From the NCBI RefSeq assembly GCF_022879575.1, contig NZ_CP084262.1, positions 186,001-250,000 of the forward strand: 64,000 nucleotides of DNA, given 5' to 3'. The translations under genes and the position numbers were made by a program. Source of the stretch: Caballeronia sp. SL2Y3 (GTDB lineage Bacteria > Pseudomonadota > Gammaproteobacteria > Burkholderiales > Burkholderiaceae). The notes under the pieces are model-generated. The model ran no database searches. It saw only the letters and a list, made by a program, of their open reading frames with translations, and was not told the DNA's origin. Shown piece by piece: positions 52,391 through 61,466 of this stretch; position 1 is the stretch's first letter; each line of letters begins with the position of its first letter.

Positions 52391-53229
52391 GCACCGTGAT
52401 ACGTACCGCATTCGCGCGGGGGCACGCACCGCTACCCGCGAGCGTGATGATCGCCGTTGCGTTTCTCGTCGCGCTCGGCATGGCGATGGCCTTTCCGCGC
52501 ATCGTGACGCCGTTCGATCCGCTCGCGAGCGACGTCGCCGCGACGCTGCAGCCGCCCGACGCGCAGCACTGGTTCGGCACCGATCGCATCGGGCGCGACG
52601 TACTTTCCCGCGTGATACACGGCGCGCGCTATTCGTTGCTGATCGGACTCGCGAGCATGATCGTGAGCCTTGCGATCGGGCTCGTCGTCGGCCTCTTTGC
52701 GGGCTTGTCGAACCGTCTCGCCGATGAAGCCGCGTCGCGCGTCTTCGACGTGCTTTCCGCGTTTCCGCCAATCCTGTTGTCGCTCTTCGTCGTGACCTTC
52801 CTCGGACAGGGCATCGTCAATATCGCCATTGCCGTGGGCATCGCGGGCATTCCGAAGTTCGGGCGCGTGCTGCGTTCGCAGGCGCTCGTCGTGCGCCACG
52901 CGGATTACGTCACGCACGCGGTGAGCTTCGGTCTGTCGCGCATGCAGATTTTCTTTCGCCATGTGCTGCCGAACGTGCTCGTCGCGGTGCCGGTCATCGC
53001 GACGATCGATATCGGCAGCGCAATCATCGCCGTGTCAGGGCTGAGCTTTCTCGGGCTGGGTCCGCAACCGCCGACGCCCGAGTGGGGCGTGATGCTCGCC
53101 GAAGGACGCGACGTGTTGCGCGTCGCGTGGTGGCCGAGCGTGTTTCCGGGCATGGCGATCACGTTGACCGTCTTGTCGTTCGCGGTCATCGGCCGCTTCC
53201 TGCAACGCAAGTTCGAGGTACGCGCATGA
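52387..53229 (+). CDS. Peptide ABC transporter permease (DppC-like)
   Basis: A 280-residue permease of the DppC/OppC type: N-terminal FDPLASDVAATLQPPDAQHWFGTDRIGRDVLSRVIHGARYSLLIG is the family signature and SQALVVRHADYVTHAVSFGLSRMQIFFRHVLPN is the EAA loop contacting the ATPase. It overlaps its neighbours by ATGA on both sides, showing strong translational coupling. Confidence 0.94.
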   Translation: MSTVIRTAFARGHAPLPASVMIAVAFLVALGMAMAFPRIVTPFDPLASDVAATLQPPDAQHWFGTDRIGRDVLSRVIHGARYSLLIGLASMIVSLAIGLVVGLFAGLSNRLADEAASRVFDVLSAFPPILLSLFVVTFLGQGIVNIAIAVGIAGIPKFGRVLRSQALVVRHADYVTHAVSFGLSRMQIFFRHVLPNVLVAVPVIATIDIGSAIIAVSGLSFLGLGPQPPTPEWGVMLAEGRDVLRVAWWPSVFPGMAITLTVLSFAVIGRFLQRKFEVRA

Positions 53230-54977
53230 ACGCGCAGGCATCGGTGACGGATCGGCCGCTGGTGGAGATTCGCGGGCTGTCCATCGGTTTCGCGAATGCG
53301 CACGGCGGCACGCCGCTCGTGCAGGGCGTCGATCTGACGATCCGGCCCGGCGAATGCGTCGCGCTCGTCGGCGAGTCCGGCTCGGGCAAGAGTCTCACGG
53401 CGCGCAGTCTGATCGGTCTGGCGGGGCGCGGGGCGCGGATTATCGCGGAACGCTTCGAGATCGCCGGACGCGATGCGCTCGCGTTCACCGAGCGCGACTG
53501 GCGTGGCTTGCGGGGTCCGTTCGCAGGACTGGTGATGCAGGATGCGCTCGTCTCGCTCGATCCGCTGCGCACGATCGGCGCGGAGATCGAGGAGGTGCTC
53601 GCGCATCATCGCGTGCTGCGCTCGCGCGCCGAAAGACGTGCGCGGGTGCAGGACGTGATGACGGATGTGGGCATTCCCGAACCGGCGATGCGTGCCCGGC
53701 AATACGCGCACGAACTCTCGGGCGGCCTGCGACAGCGCGCGCTGATCGCGTCGGCGATCGCGGCCGGCCCGGCGCTCGTCATCGCGGACGAACCGACCAC
53801 CGCGCTCGATGTGACCGTGCAGGCGCAAGTGCTCACGGTGCTCGGCGAGCGTCTCGCGCAGGGCGTCGGCGTCTTGCTCATCAGCCACAATCTTGCGGTG
53901 GTCGCGGGCATCGCGGATCGCGTGCTCGTGATGCACGGCGGCAAGGTCGTCGACAGCGGCGCGACGCGCGACGTGCTGCAGCATCCGTCGCACGACTACA
54001 CGCGGCAGTTGCTGGCCGCGCAGCCATCGCTTGCGTCGCGCGGGCATCGGCTGAGTTCGGCGCGCATGGCGGTCGCGACGCGCACAGCGATGCCGGCGAT
54101 TGTGCGCGATCAGCTGCCGCCTCGCACGGCCCCGTCTGACCGCGCGGTGCTCGATGTGGCGGGCATCGGCAAGACCTATGGACGGCGCGGCGGGGGGCGC
54201 GACCAACGCTTCACCGCGCTCGACGATGTGTCGTTTCGCGTGCGCGAGGGCGAGGTGCTTGGCATCATCGGCGAATCGGGATCGGGCAAGAGCACGTGCG
54301 GGAATATCGTGCTGGGGCTGCTTACGCCGGATCGCGGGGCCGTGCGTTTTCTGGGGCGTGAATGGAACGGCGCCGGTATCGGCGAGACGGCGCGTAGCGC
54401 GCTGCGCTCGCGCATGCAATATATCCCGCAGGATCCGTTGAGTTCGTTCGATCCGCGGCATGCCGTGCGCGAATTGCTGTTCGAGGGGCTGCATTCGCGA
54501 GGTCTTTCGAAGGCCGCGGTCCTCGATCGCAGCGTCGAATTGCTGGAGCAGGTCGGGCTGAGTGCGGCGTATCTGGACCGACGGCCGGCGTCGCTTTCTG
54601 GCGGGCAGCGGCAGCGCGTGGCGATCGCGCGGGCGCTTGCGCCGGAGCCGGCGCTGATCGTCTGCGACGAGCCGGTTTCTGCGCTCGATGTCTATGTGCA
54701 GGCGCAGGTGCTCGATCTGCTGGTGTCCCTGCAAGCCCGGCATGCGACCGCGCTGCTCTTTATCTCGCATGACCTCGATGTCGTGGGCCATCTGTGCGAT
54801 CGAGTGCTCGTCCTCAAGTCCGGGCGCGTCGTGGAGGAAGGCGACGTGGAGGCGGTGTTCGCGCATCCACGGCACGCCTATACACGATTGCTGACGGCAT
54901 CGGCGCCGACTTTGCGGCATGAGCGTGATGAAACACACGATGAGGCCGTATCCCTCGCGCGAGAACCGATTCCTTGA
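53226..54977 (+). CDS. Fused double ATPase of a peptide ABC transporter (DppD-DppF type)
   Basis: A 583-residue protein joining two ATP-binding domains. Domain 1 (about residues 10-265): Walker A GESGSGKS, Q-loop MQDALVSLDPL, signature LSGGLRQR, Walker B VIADEPTTALD, H-loop ISHNL. Domain 2 (about 300-560): Walker A GESGSGKST, Q-loop IPQDPLSSFDPRH, signature LSGGQRQR, Walker B IVCDEPVSALD, ISHDL. A 35-residue linker connects them. Both nucleotide sites look complete. It powers import by the two upstream permeases. The start overlaps the DppC-like gene by ATGA. Confidence 0.95.
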   Translation: MNAQASVTDRPLVEIRGLSIGFANAHGGTPLVQGVDLTIRPGECVALVGESGSGKSLTARSLIGLAGRGARIIAERFEIAGRDALAFTERDWRGLRGPFAGLVMQDALVSLDPLRTIGAEIEEVLAHHRVLRSRAERRARVQDVMTDVGIPEPAMRARQYAHELSGGLRQRALIASAIAAGPALVIADEPTTALDVTVQAQVLTVLGERLAQGVGVLLISHNLAVVAGIADRVLVMHGGKVVDSGATRDVLQHPSHDYTRQLLAAQPSLASRGHRLSSARMAVATRTAMPAIVRDQLPPRTAPSDRAVLDVAGIGKTYGRRGGGRDQRFTALDDVSFRVREGEVLGIIGESGSGKSTCGNIVLGLLTPDRGAVRFLGREWNGAGIGETARSALRSRMQYIPQDPLSSFDPRHAVRELLFEGLHSRGLSKAAVLDRSVELLEQVGLSAAYLDRRPASLSGGQRQRVAIARALAPEPALIVCDEPVSALDVYVQAQVLDLLVSLQARHATALLFISHDLDVVGHLCDRVLVLKSGRVVEEGDVEAVFAHPRHAYTRLLTASAPTLRHERDETHDEAVSLAREPIP

Positions 54978-54989
54978 CGCGGGGCGTCA
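54975..54989 (+). terminator. Small hairpin at the stop codon of the peptide importer operon
   Basis: TGACGC (54975-54980) and GCGTCA (54984-54989) form a 6-bp stem with a GGG loop; the stem includes the TGA stop. No clear T-run follows, so it is a weak terminator candidate. Confidence 0.35.
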
Positions 54990-55599
54990 TGGGTGGCGCG
55001 TTTCAATCACGGTTTCGACAATCGGGCCGGAACTACGAACGGCCAGGTCTAGTCGGGATTGGGTGGTGCCATCCGAAATCCGCCTACCGGAAAACGGTCA
55101 TTCGCCGGGAGCAGGCAGCTCTGACAACGTACAGCCGACGCAGGCGGCTGGGGTTCGAAGCGATGTACACACAGACGCGTGCCAACGCGTGGACCTCGTC
55201 AGCACGAGAGGCAGAAGGCGCTCTGTCAGCGCACCGGTAGGTCCGCGCTCGTCCGTCGACCTAATCCGACAAGATAATTAGCATAACGAACGAACCAACA
55301 ATCGCCACGTCTATGTAGCCTACATGGCCGCGCGGCGGTGACCGAGACGCCGGCCGCGCAGCTTGTGGTGCTCAAGTCGGGCATGTATTCGCAGGCCGGT
55401 GTTCGTGCGCATCTTGGGCTGGCTCGTCCAGTGCGATAGCCGTGGCGATGAGTTCCAACTACGGGCTCTTGACGTTCGAAAGTCTAACGCGGTCGGCGTA
55501 TTCGCCGGACTCGAAAGCCGAGAAATGAGCCGAGAGTACACGGAATAAGTTTGCCCCGTCGGATGTTCTGAATGTGCCATCTGAACGGAGGAACGCGAA
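54978..55599. other. Gene-free region before the T6SS-linked genes
   Basis: About 620 bp without a convincing gene. It has an A/T-rich stretch (55268-55310) and a short palindrome ATGTAG-C-CTACAT at 55313-55325. A frame through 55340-55440 gives a short plausible peptide end (LVVLKSGMYSQAGVRAHLG) that I cannot assign to any family; it may be a decayed gene. Confidence 0.45.
55313..55325. promoter_or_regulatory. Short palindrome, possible operator
   Basis: ATGTAG (55313-55318) and CTACAT (55320-55325) form a perfect 6-bp inverted repeat around one C in a non-coding region upstream of the putative effector gene. It could bind a dimeric regulator. Confidence 0.3.
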
Positions 55600-56613
55600 T
55601 TGACCGATGAGAAGCGTAACGCCACGCCCGCTGACATAAGCCCCGATTCCCTTGACCGATTCGCCAGAAAGACCGCTTCCGCATTGCGCGCACGAGTCGC
55701 CGAGAAACCGCAGCGGGGCATGTTCGGCAACGGTGAACTCTGGCGCAGACATGAAAGGGACAATGGACAGATCGAGTCCATCGACAAGCTCTCCCGCGCG
55801 AATCTCGCTCGCCTACGCGCCAACCTGAAAAGGCTCAGCCCGCTCGAGCACGACTTCGTTACGAAGTTCGACAAGCGGCCGTTCTACGCGACCCACTTCA
55901 CACCTGCGGAGCGTGACAGCGGCGGGGAAACGACGTTGTATTCGCGCAAGAAGCTGATCGAACAGCGCATCACGTTCGACCTGGCACATTCGCAGGCAGC
56001 CGATCTCGCCCAGGCGGCCAACGACGACTACGTGTTCTTCTCGCTCGAATGTGGCCGCACGCCCAAGAAGGCGAGCAGCCGGTTCGGAGACGTGCTGTAC
56101 CGTTTCGATCTTGCATCCTCGCGGGTCGGCTCGCGCTTCGAACATGCGTGGCTGAGCCTCAACGACATGGTCGCACCACCCGACAACGGTCTCCGGCGCC
56201 GCGTTCCCGGACTCCCTGAGAGCGATTACCGGACGGTCAATAACGCAGTCGACCTTTACAACAAGCCGACCTATGTCTTCTCGGGCGGCTCGATGATGGT
56301 GGGCGTGGCGTTATCGATCGTGGAACTCACGCGCGACTTGAGCGTGGATTCGCAGCGCAAGCTCCTTTCCGCGCTATCCGACGATGACACCGACAAAACC
56401 CTGAACGGCCTGTTCAGGCCGGAACTCAAGCTGGCGCGGTTCCTCATCACCGACGAGTTCGAAAAGCATCTGGATGAGACCGGCGGCGCCGCACCGCCGT
56501 CGCCTTCGTCGCCTCCCGCATCGCCGACCTACATGGACATTCTGGACGCGTACCACGGTGGGCGCAGTCCCGGCTCGGATTCGGACTCGGCCTCGAATTA
56601 CAGCCAGGATTAG
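55600..56613 (+). CDS. Unknown protein, possible ADP-ribosyltransferase-fold effector next to the T6SS
   Basis: A 337-residue protein starting at TTG 55600, supported by a perfectly placed CGGAGG ribosome site. There is no signal peptide and no membrane helix. The middle contains RPFYATHFT, TLYSRKKL, DDYVFFSLECG, FGDVLYRF and near the end FRPELKLARFLI. The order H-F-T, then Y/F-F-S, then a late E in a beta strand recalls the H-Y-E pattern of PARP-like ADP-ribosyltransferases, but this is only a pattern. The C-terminus is a Pro/Ser-rich tail (GAAPPSPSSPPASP) ending in an acidic region, and the N-terminal 100 residues are basic and helical. The gene is upstream of the T6SS cluster on the same strand, so a role as secreted effector is possible. 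A stand-alone unknown protein is equally possible. Confidence 0.6.
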   Translation: MTDEKRNATPADISPDSLDRFARKTASALRARVAEKPQRGMFGNGELWRRHERDNGQIESIDKLSRANLARLRANLKRLSPLEHDFVTKFDKRPFYATHFTPAERDSGGETTLYSRKKLIEQRITFDLAHSQAADLAQAANDDYVFFSLECGRTPKKASSRFGDVLYRFDLASSRVGSRFEHAWLSLNDMVAPPDNGLRRRVPGLPESDYRTVNNAVDLYNKPTYVFSGGSMMVGVALSIVELTRDLSVDSQRKLLSALSDDDTDKTLNGLFRPELKLARFLITDEFEKHLDETGGAAPPSPSSPPASPTYMDILDAYHGGRSPGSDSDSASNYSQD

Positions 56614-56707
56614 ATGGAATAGCCTTCGGGGCTCGGGTGTTATGAAAGGGCCAGCGCAAGTCCCACACGCGTGGCGGCTTCCAAACAGGGATTCAGGAGA
56701 GCACGAG

Positions 56708-57211
56708 ATGAACGGTCTGTCACGCACCATGCACGCCTTGAGCGGCGTCACTTTCATGATCGTCGCGTGCGGCCCGGGCGCACAGGCGGCGTCGATCGAT
56801 TTGCCCGATGCCCAGCCGCTGTTGCGAACGACTGCGTCGGGCGAGCAGATCTACTCATGTGAATATGACGCGGACCGCGTGCTCGGCTGGCTTTTCAAGG
56901 TGCCGCGCGCCACGCTTTCCGATGAGAGCGGCGCACCCGTCGTCGAGCATGGGGCGGGACCGTCCTGGCAAGCCGGGGATGGCAGCCGGATCGAAGGCCG
57001 CGTGCTGGCGCAGCGTCCGAGCAAGACGCCGAACAGCGTCCCCGAACTGCTGCTCGAAACGCGCTCGACGGGCACGCCGGGATTGCTTGCTTCGGTACGT
57101 CGCGTGCAGCGCGTCGATACGATCGGGGGCGCGAAGCCGCAAACATCGTGCACGCAGGAGCACGAGTTGGCCGGTTCTCCTTATACGGCCACCTACATCT
57201 TCTATCGATAG
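56708..57211 (+). CDS. DUF3455 family exported protein
   Basis: A 167-residue protein with a signal peptide (VTFMIVACGPGAQA) and the DUF3455 pattern: GEQIYSCEYD, WLFKVPRATLSDESGAPVVEHGAGPSWQAGDGSRIEGRV, LLASVRRVQRVDTIGGAKPQTSC. Two cysteines are likely to form a disulfide. DUF3455 proteins are common in Burkholderia and have no established function that I know of. GGAGAG precedes ATG 56708. It lies between the putative effector gene and tssA. A periplasmic partner role is conceivable but not shown. Confidence 0.85.
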   Translation: MNGLSRTMHALSGVTFMIVACGPGAQAASIDLPDAQPLLRTTASGEQIYSCEYDADRVLGWLFKVPRATLSDESGAPVVEHGAGPSWQAGDGSRIEGRVLAQRPSKTPNSVPELLLETRSTGTPGLLASVRRVQRVDTIGGAKPQTSCTQEHELAGSPYTATYIFYR

Positions 57212-57239
57212 AGCATCCCGTCGAACCTGCATCGGAATA

Positions 57240-57257
57240 AATCGTTATTAGACGATT
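57240..57257. promoter_or_regulatory. Inverted repeat upstream of tssA
   Basis: AATCGT (57240-57245) and ACGATT (57252-57257) with a 6-nt spacer, 38 bp before the tssA ATG, in a short A/T-rich stretch. It may be a binding site for a T6SS regulator; no ribosome site is obvious for tssA. Confidence 0.35.
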
Positions 57258-57294
57258 AGGACAACGTACTGAACGATCGCATCCCAAAGCTGAC

Positions 57295-58317
57295 ATGAAC
57301 ACCGAGCTCATTACCCATCAGAGCTGGAATCGCTGGCTCGCACCGCTCACGGACGCTGCCCCCTGCGGGCCCGACCTCGAGTACGACCCTCAGTTTCGCG
57401 AGTTCGAAGAGGCGATCGAGGGCCGTCCGGAAGCAGAGTATGGCGCGACGCTCGTCGCCGCAGTGCCGCCCGACTGGACCGTCGTGGACTCACTCGGCAC
57501 GGCGCTGATGGAGCGCACACGGGACCTGCGTGTGATCGTGCCGCTGGTGCGTGCCCGTCTGGCTCGCCAGGGCGTCGAAGGACTGAGCGATGGCCTCGCG
57601 CTCACGGTCGCGCTGCTCGAACAGCAATGGCAGCACGTGCATCCTCAACTCGATGCAGGCGACGCCGACGATCCCACCGCGCGCGTCAATGCGCTTGCCG
57701 CATGCGTCGATCCCGCTGGCTTGCTGGCCGAACTGGCGGACACGCCGCTGTCGGGCCAGGGGCAGCCGGTCACGCTGCGCGAATGGGCATACGCCAGCGG
57801 CGATGCCCACGCACCCGATGGTCGCGCGGTGCGCACCGCGTCGGAGATCGAGGCGGCGATCGCGGCTACACCTGAAACATCGCTGCGCGCGAAGGCTGCA
57901 TTCGATGCCGCGGCCGCTCACGTCGAGGCCATCGAAGCGCTTCTGTCGGCGCGTGTCGATGCGGCACGGACGCTCGATCTCGCTCCGTTGAAGACGCTAT
58001 TGGAGCGGGCAAGAGCGCTTTTCGCCGGGTGTCTCGGGAATCGCGCGGATGCACCCGTGCCGGGCGAGGGCGTATCAATGGCGGCCGGCGCGGGCGATGT
58101 CATCAACAGCCGCGCCGACGTGGCGGCGACGCTCACGCGCCTGTGCGAGTACTACGCGCGTCAGGAGCCCGCGAGCCCCGTGCCGCTGCTGCTCGGGCGC
58201 GCCATCACGCTGATCGACAAATCGTTTGTCGATCTGATGAAGGACCTCGCGCCGGAAGGGCTGGCGCAACTCATCCAAGTGGTCGGCGTATCGGCAGTCG
58301 AGTCGTTGGACGACTGA
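57295..58317 (+). CDS. tssA: T6SS baseplate/sheath-cap protein TssA
   Basis: TssA organises the baseplate and sheath polymerisation. The 340-residue protein has the ImpA_N domain near the N-terminus (GPDLEYDPQFREFEEAIEGRPEAEYG, then DLRVIVPLVRARLARQGVEGLSDGLAL) and a helical C-terminus ending SPVPLLLGRAITLIDKSFVDLMKDLAPEGL, typical of shorter TssA forms. It leads the visible tss run, with tssB 37 bp downstream. Confidence 0.93.
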   Translation: MNTELITHQSWNRWLAPLTDAAPCGPDLEYDPQFREFEEAIEGRPEAEYGATLVAAVPPDWTVVDSLGTALMERTRDLRVIVPLVRARLARQGVEGLSDGLALTVALLEQQWQHVHPQLDAGDADDPTARVNALAACVDPAGLLAELADTPLSGQGQPVTLREWAYASGDAHAPDGRAVRTASEIEAAIAATPETSLRAKAAFDAAAAHVEAIEALLSARVDAARTLDLAPLKTLLERARALFAGCLGNRADAPVPGEGVSMAAGAGDVINSRADVAATLTRLCEYYARQEPASPVPLLLGRAITLIDKSFVDLMKDLAPEGLAQLIQVVGVSAVESLDD

Positions 58318-58354
58318 GCCTCACGCCGCGCTTTTCAACCAGGAGCACTGACAG

Positions 58355-58879
58355 ATGGCCAAAGAGAGCAGTCAGAAATTCATCGCGCGCAATCGCGCGC
58401 CGCGTGTGCAGATCGAGTACGACGTCGAAGTGTACGGCTCGCAGAAGAAAGTCAATCTTCCTTTCGTGATGGGCGTGCTGTCCGACTTGTCGGGGCAGCC
58501 GCAGGAGGACCTGCCGCCTGTCGCGGAGCGCAAGTTCTTCGAGATCGATATCGACAACTTCGATGAACGCCTGCGTTCGATGAAGCCCCGCGTCGCCATG
58601 CAGGTCGACAACACGCTGACGGGCGAAGGGAAGATCGGCGTCGACATGACCTTCGAGAGCATGAACGACTTCGAGCCCGCCGCGATCGCCCGCAAGGTGG
58701 AACCGCTCGCGAGGCTGCTCGAAGCACGCAGTCAGTTGCGCAACCTGCTGACCTACATGGACGGCAAGACCGACGCCGAGAACCTCGTCGCGCGGCTGCT
58801 CGAAGACCCGGCGCTCATGAGTTCGCTGGCCGCCTTACCCAAGCCCGGCGAGCATGCCGAAACCCAGGATACCGAATAA
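58355..58879 (+). CDS. tssB: T6SS contractile sheath small subunit TssB
   Basis: A 174-residue sheath protein (VipA type). Characteristic parts: SQKFIARNRAPRVQIEYDVEVYGSQKKVNLPFVMGVLSDLSG and the conserved FEIDIDNFDERLRSMKPRVAMQVDN. It pairs with TssC to form the contractile tube. AGGAG ribosome site; tssC begins 10 bp after its stop. Confidence 0.97.
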   Translation: MAKESSQKFIARNRAPRVQIEYDVEVYGSQKKVNLPFVMGVLSDLSGQPQEDLPPVAERKFFEIDIDNFDERLRSMKPRVAMQVDNTLTGEGKIGVDMTFESMNDFEPAAIARKVEPLARLLEARSQLRNLLTYMDGKTDAENLVARLLEDPALMSSLAALPKPGEHAETQDTE

Positions 58880-58889
58880 GGGAACGACG

Positions 58890-60407
58890 ATGGCAGAAAC
58901 CAACTTCGATCAATCCGTCGAGCGCGATGGGCAACCAGCCTACGAAACCGGCGACGCAAGCCCGTCCGGCGAGTTCCAGCAACTCCTGCAGAAGGCGTTC
59001 CGTCCTCGCTCGGACAAGGCCCGCGAAGCGGTCGAAAGCTCGGTGCGCACGCTTGCCGAGCAGGCGCTGCTCGACACGCAGCGCGTGTCCGACGATGCGC
59101 TCGCGACCATCGAAGCGCTGATTGCGCGTATCGACGAAAAGCTGAGCGCGCAGATCAACGTGATCCTGCATGCGGAGCCTTTTCAGAAGCTCGAAAGCGC
59201 ATGGCGTGGCCTTCACTACCTCGTCACCAACACCGAAAGCGACGAGAGTCTCAAGCTGCGCGTGATGAACGTCTCGAAGGAAGACCTGCACCGTTCGTTG
59301 CGCAAGTACAAGGGCGTGGCATGGGATCAGAGTCCGCTCTTCAAGCGGCTCTACGAAGAGGAATACGGCCAGTTCGGCGGCGAGCCGTACGGTGCGCTCG
59401 TGGCCGACTATTACTTCGACAACAGCGGCCCCGACGTCGATTTCCTCACGCAGATCGGCAAGGTGTCGGCGGCGGCGCACGCACCGTTCATCGCCGGTGC
59501 GGATCCTGCCGTCATGCTGATGGATTCGTGGCAGGAGCTTGCGAACCCGCGCGATCTCACCAAGATCTTTCACACGCCCGAGCACGCCGCATGGCGGTCG
59601 CTGCGCGATTCCGAGGACTCGCGCTACATCGGCCTCGCCATGCCGCGCTTCCTCGCGCGCACGCCCTATGGCGCGAAGACGAGTCCGGTCGACGCGTTCG
59701 ATTTCGAGGAAGACACGGCGGGCACGGATGCATCGAAATACGCGTGGGCGAATGCCGCCTATGCCATGGCCGCCAACATCAACCGCTCGTTCAAGACGTG
59801 GGGATGGTGCTCGCGCATTCGCGGCATCGAGTCCGGTGGCGCGGTCGAGAACCTGCCGGTCCATGCGTTCCCGACCGACGACGGCGGCGTGGACATGAAG
59901 TGCCCGACCGAGATCGCCATCAGCGACCGCCGCGAGGCCGAACTCGCGAAGAACGGTTTCATGCCGCTCGTGCACCGGAAGAATTCCGACTTCGCGGCAT
60001 TCATCGGTGCCCAGTCGCTCAACAAGCCGATCGAGTACGAAGACCCCGACGCCACCGCGAACGCGAATCTGGCGGCGCGTCTGCCGTATCTGTTCGCGTG
60101 CGGCCGCTTTGCGCATTACCTGAAGTGCATCGCGCGCGACAAGGTGGGCAGCTTCAAGGAGAAGGACGAGATGCAGCGCTGGCTGCAGGACTGGATTCTT
60201 CAGTACGTGGACGGCGATCCCGCGAACTCGTCGGAAGAGACCAAAGCGCGCCGGCCCCTGGCCGCGGCGGAAGTCGTCGTCGAGGAAGTGGAGGGCAATC
60301 CGGGCTACTACACGTCCAAGTTCTTCCTGCGGCCGCACTACCAGCTCGAAGGCCTGACGGTGTCGTTGCGGCTCGTCTCGAAGCTGCCTTCCGCAAAAGC
60401 CGCCTGA
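58890..60407 (+). CDS. tssC: T6SS contractile sheath large subunit TssC
   Basis: A 505-residue sheath protein (VipB type). The conserved segments include ESAWRGLHYLVTNTES, YGALVADYYFDNSGPDVDFL, RFLARTPYG, and the C-terminal YYTSKFFLRPHYQLEGLTVSLRLVSKLPSAK. Start ATG 58890 is backed by AAGGGA. Full length for the family. Confidence 0.97.
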   Translation: MAETNFDQSVERDGQPAYETGDASPSGEFQQLLQKAFRPRSDKAREAVESSVRTLAEQALLDTQRVSDDALATIEALIARIDEKLSAQINVILHAEPFQKLESAWRGLHYLVTNTESDESLKLRVMNVSKEDLHRSLRKYKGVAWDQSPLFKRLYEEEYGQFGGEPYGALVADYYFDNSGPDVDFLTQIGKVSAAAHAPFIAGADPAVMLMDSWQELANPRDLTKIFHTPEHAAWRSLRDSEDSRYIGLAMPRFLARTPYGAKTSPVDAFDFEEDTAGTDASKYAWANAAYAMAANINRSFKTWGWCSRIRGIESGGAVENLPVHAFPTDDGGVDMKCPTEIAISDRREAELAKNGFMPLVHRKNSDFAAFIGAQSLNKPIEYEDPDATANANLAARLPYLFACGRFAHYLKCIARDKVGSFKEKDEMQRWLQDWILQYVDGDPANSSEETKARRPLAAAEVVVEEVEGNPGYYTSKFFLRPHYQLEGLTVSLRLVSKLPSAKAA

Positions 60408-60457
60408 ACGGCACGCACTCTTTAGCGCAGTCAATCAATTCTCGATAAGGAAACCTC

Positions 60458-60949
60458 ATGGCAGTCGATATTTTTTTGAAGCTGGACACGGTCAAGGGCG
60501 AATCGCTGGATTCGAAACACAAAGACGAGATCGACGTGCTCTCGTGGAGCTGGGGCCTGTCGCAATCGGGGACCATGCACCTCGGCACGGGCGGCGGCGG
60601 CGGCAAGGTCGCGGTGCAGGACCTGACCATCACGAAATACACCGACCGCGGCACGCCGTCGATCATCTCCGCCTGCGCCACCGGCAAGCACTTCCCGACC
60701 GGCAAGCTCACGGTGCGCAAGGCGGGCGGCACCAAGCCACTCGAGTACTACACCATCGAGCTCGAAAAGATCATCGTGACGAACTACGCGACCGGGGGCT
60801 CGGACGCCGAAGATCGCTTCACGGAGACGGTGACGCTCAACTTCGAGAAGTTTCACGTGACCTATCAGCAACAGGACCCGAGCACCGGGTCGGCGCAGGG
60901 CGGCGTGGTGGAGAGCAAGTGGAACATTCCCGCCAACGCGACCGCGTAA
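60458..60949 (+). CDS. hcp: Hcp tube protein (TssD)
   Basis: A 163-residue Hcp that forms the inner tube and is a classical T6SS secretion marker. Key motifs: AVDIFLKLDTVKGESLDSKHKDEIDVLSWSWG, TKYTDRGTPSIISACATGKHFPTGKLTVRKAGG and NFEKFHVTYQQQD. Good AAGGAA ribosome site. It lies between tssC and tssE, the usual order in several proteobacterial T6SS loci. Confidence 0.97.
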   Translation: MAVDIFLKLDTVKGESLDSKHKDEIDVLSWSWGLSQSGTMHLGTGGGGGKVAVQDLTITKYTDRGTPSIISACATGKHFPTGKLTVRKAGGTKPLEYYTIELEKIIVTNYATGGSDAEDRFTETVTLNFEKFHVTYQQQDPSTGSAQGGVVESKWNIPANATA

Positions 60950-60962
60950 GCGAGGCATCCGC

Positions 60963-61466
60963 ATGAGAAACGCGGACAGAGTGCGGCCGTCGCTGCTCGA
61001 CCGTCTGACCGATCATGCGCCCGGCGCATCACGCGAAGGGCGCGAGCACCGGGCCAGTTCGGCGCGCGCGCAACGCCTGAGCGTGATGCGCGATATCGGC
61101 TGGCTGCTCAACGCGCAGGGTATCGCGTCGGCGCAGGATATCGCGCGTTTTCCGGAAGTCGCCGCATCGGTGCTCAACTTCGGGTTCGCGGACCTGGCCG
61201 GCAAGAGCGCGTCGAACGTCGATGTCGGACGCATCGAACGGCTGATGAGCGACGCCATCAGCGCGTTCGAGCCGCGCATCGTGCCCGGCACGCTGCGGGT
61301 GCGCGCCATGCAGTCGGACGACGCGGCCATCCAGCACAACGCGCTGGCCTTCCTCGTGGAAGCGGATCTGCATGCGCATCCCGTGCCGGAGCGCCTCTAT
61401 TTGCGCACGGAGCTGGATCTGGAAGCAGGCAAGGCCAAGGTATTCGAAGGAGCCATCGAGCGATGA
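60963..61466 (+). CDS. tssE: T6SS baseplate protein TssE (gp25-like)
   Basis: A 167-residue gp25-like baseplate wedge protein: RPSLLDRLTD at the N-terminus, SVLNFGFADLAGKS, and the GPW/gp25 core IERLMSDAISAFEPRIVPGTLRVRAM. Start 13 bp after hcp; the stop overlaps tssF by ATGA. Confidence 0.95.
   Translation: MRNADRVRPSLLDRLTDHAPGASREGREHRASSARAQRLSVMRDIGWLLNAQGIASAQDIARFPEVAASVLNFGFADLAGKSASNVDVGRIERLMSDAISAFEPRIVPGTLRVRAMQSDDAAIQHNALAFLVEADLHAHPVPERLYLRTELDLEAGKAKVFEGAIER

Noticed and set aside
52905..54938. 677-codon open frame antisense to the fused ATPase gene
   Set aside because: Opposite a gene with two complete ABC motif sets; composition is that of a shadow frame.
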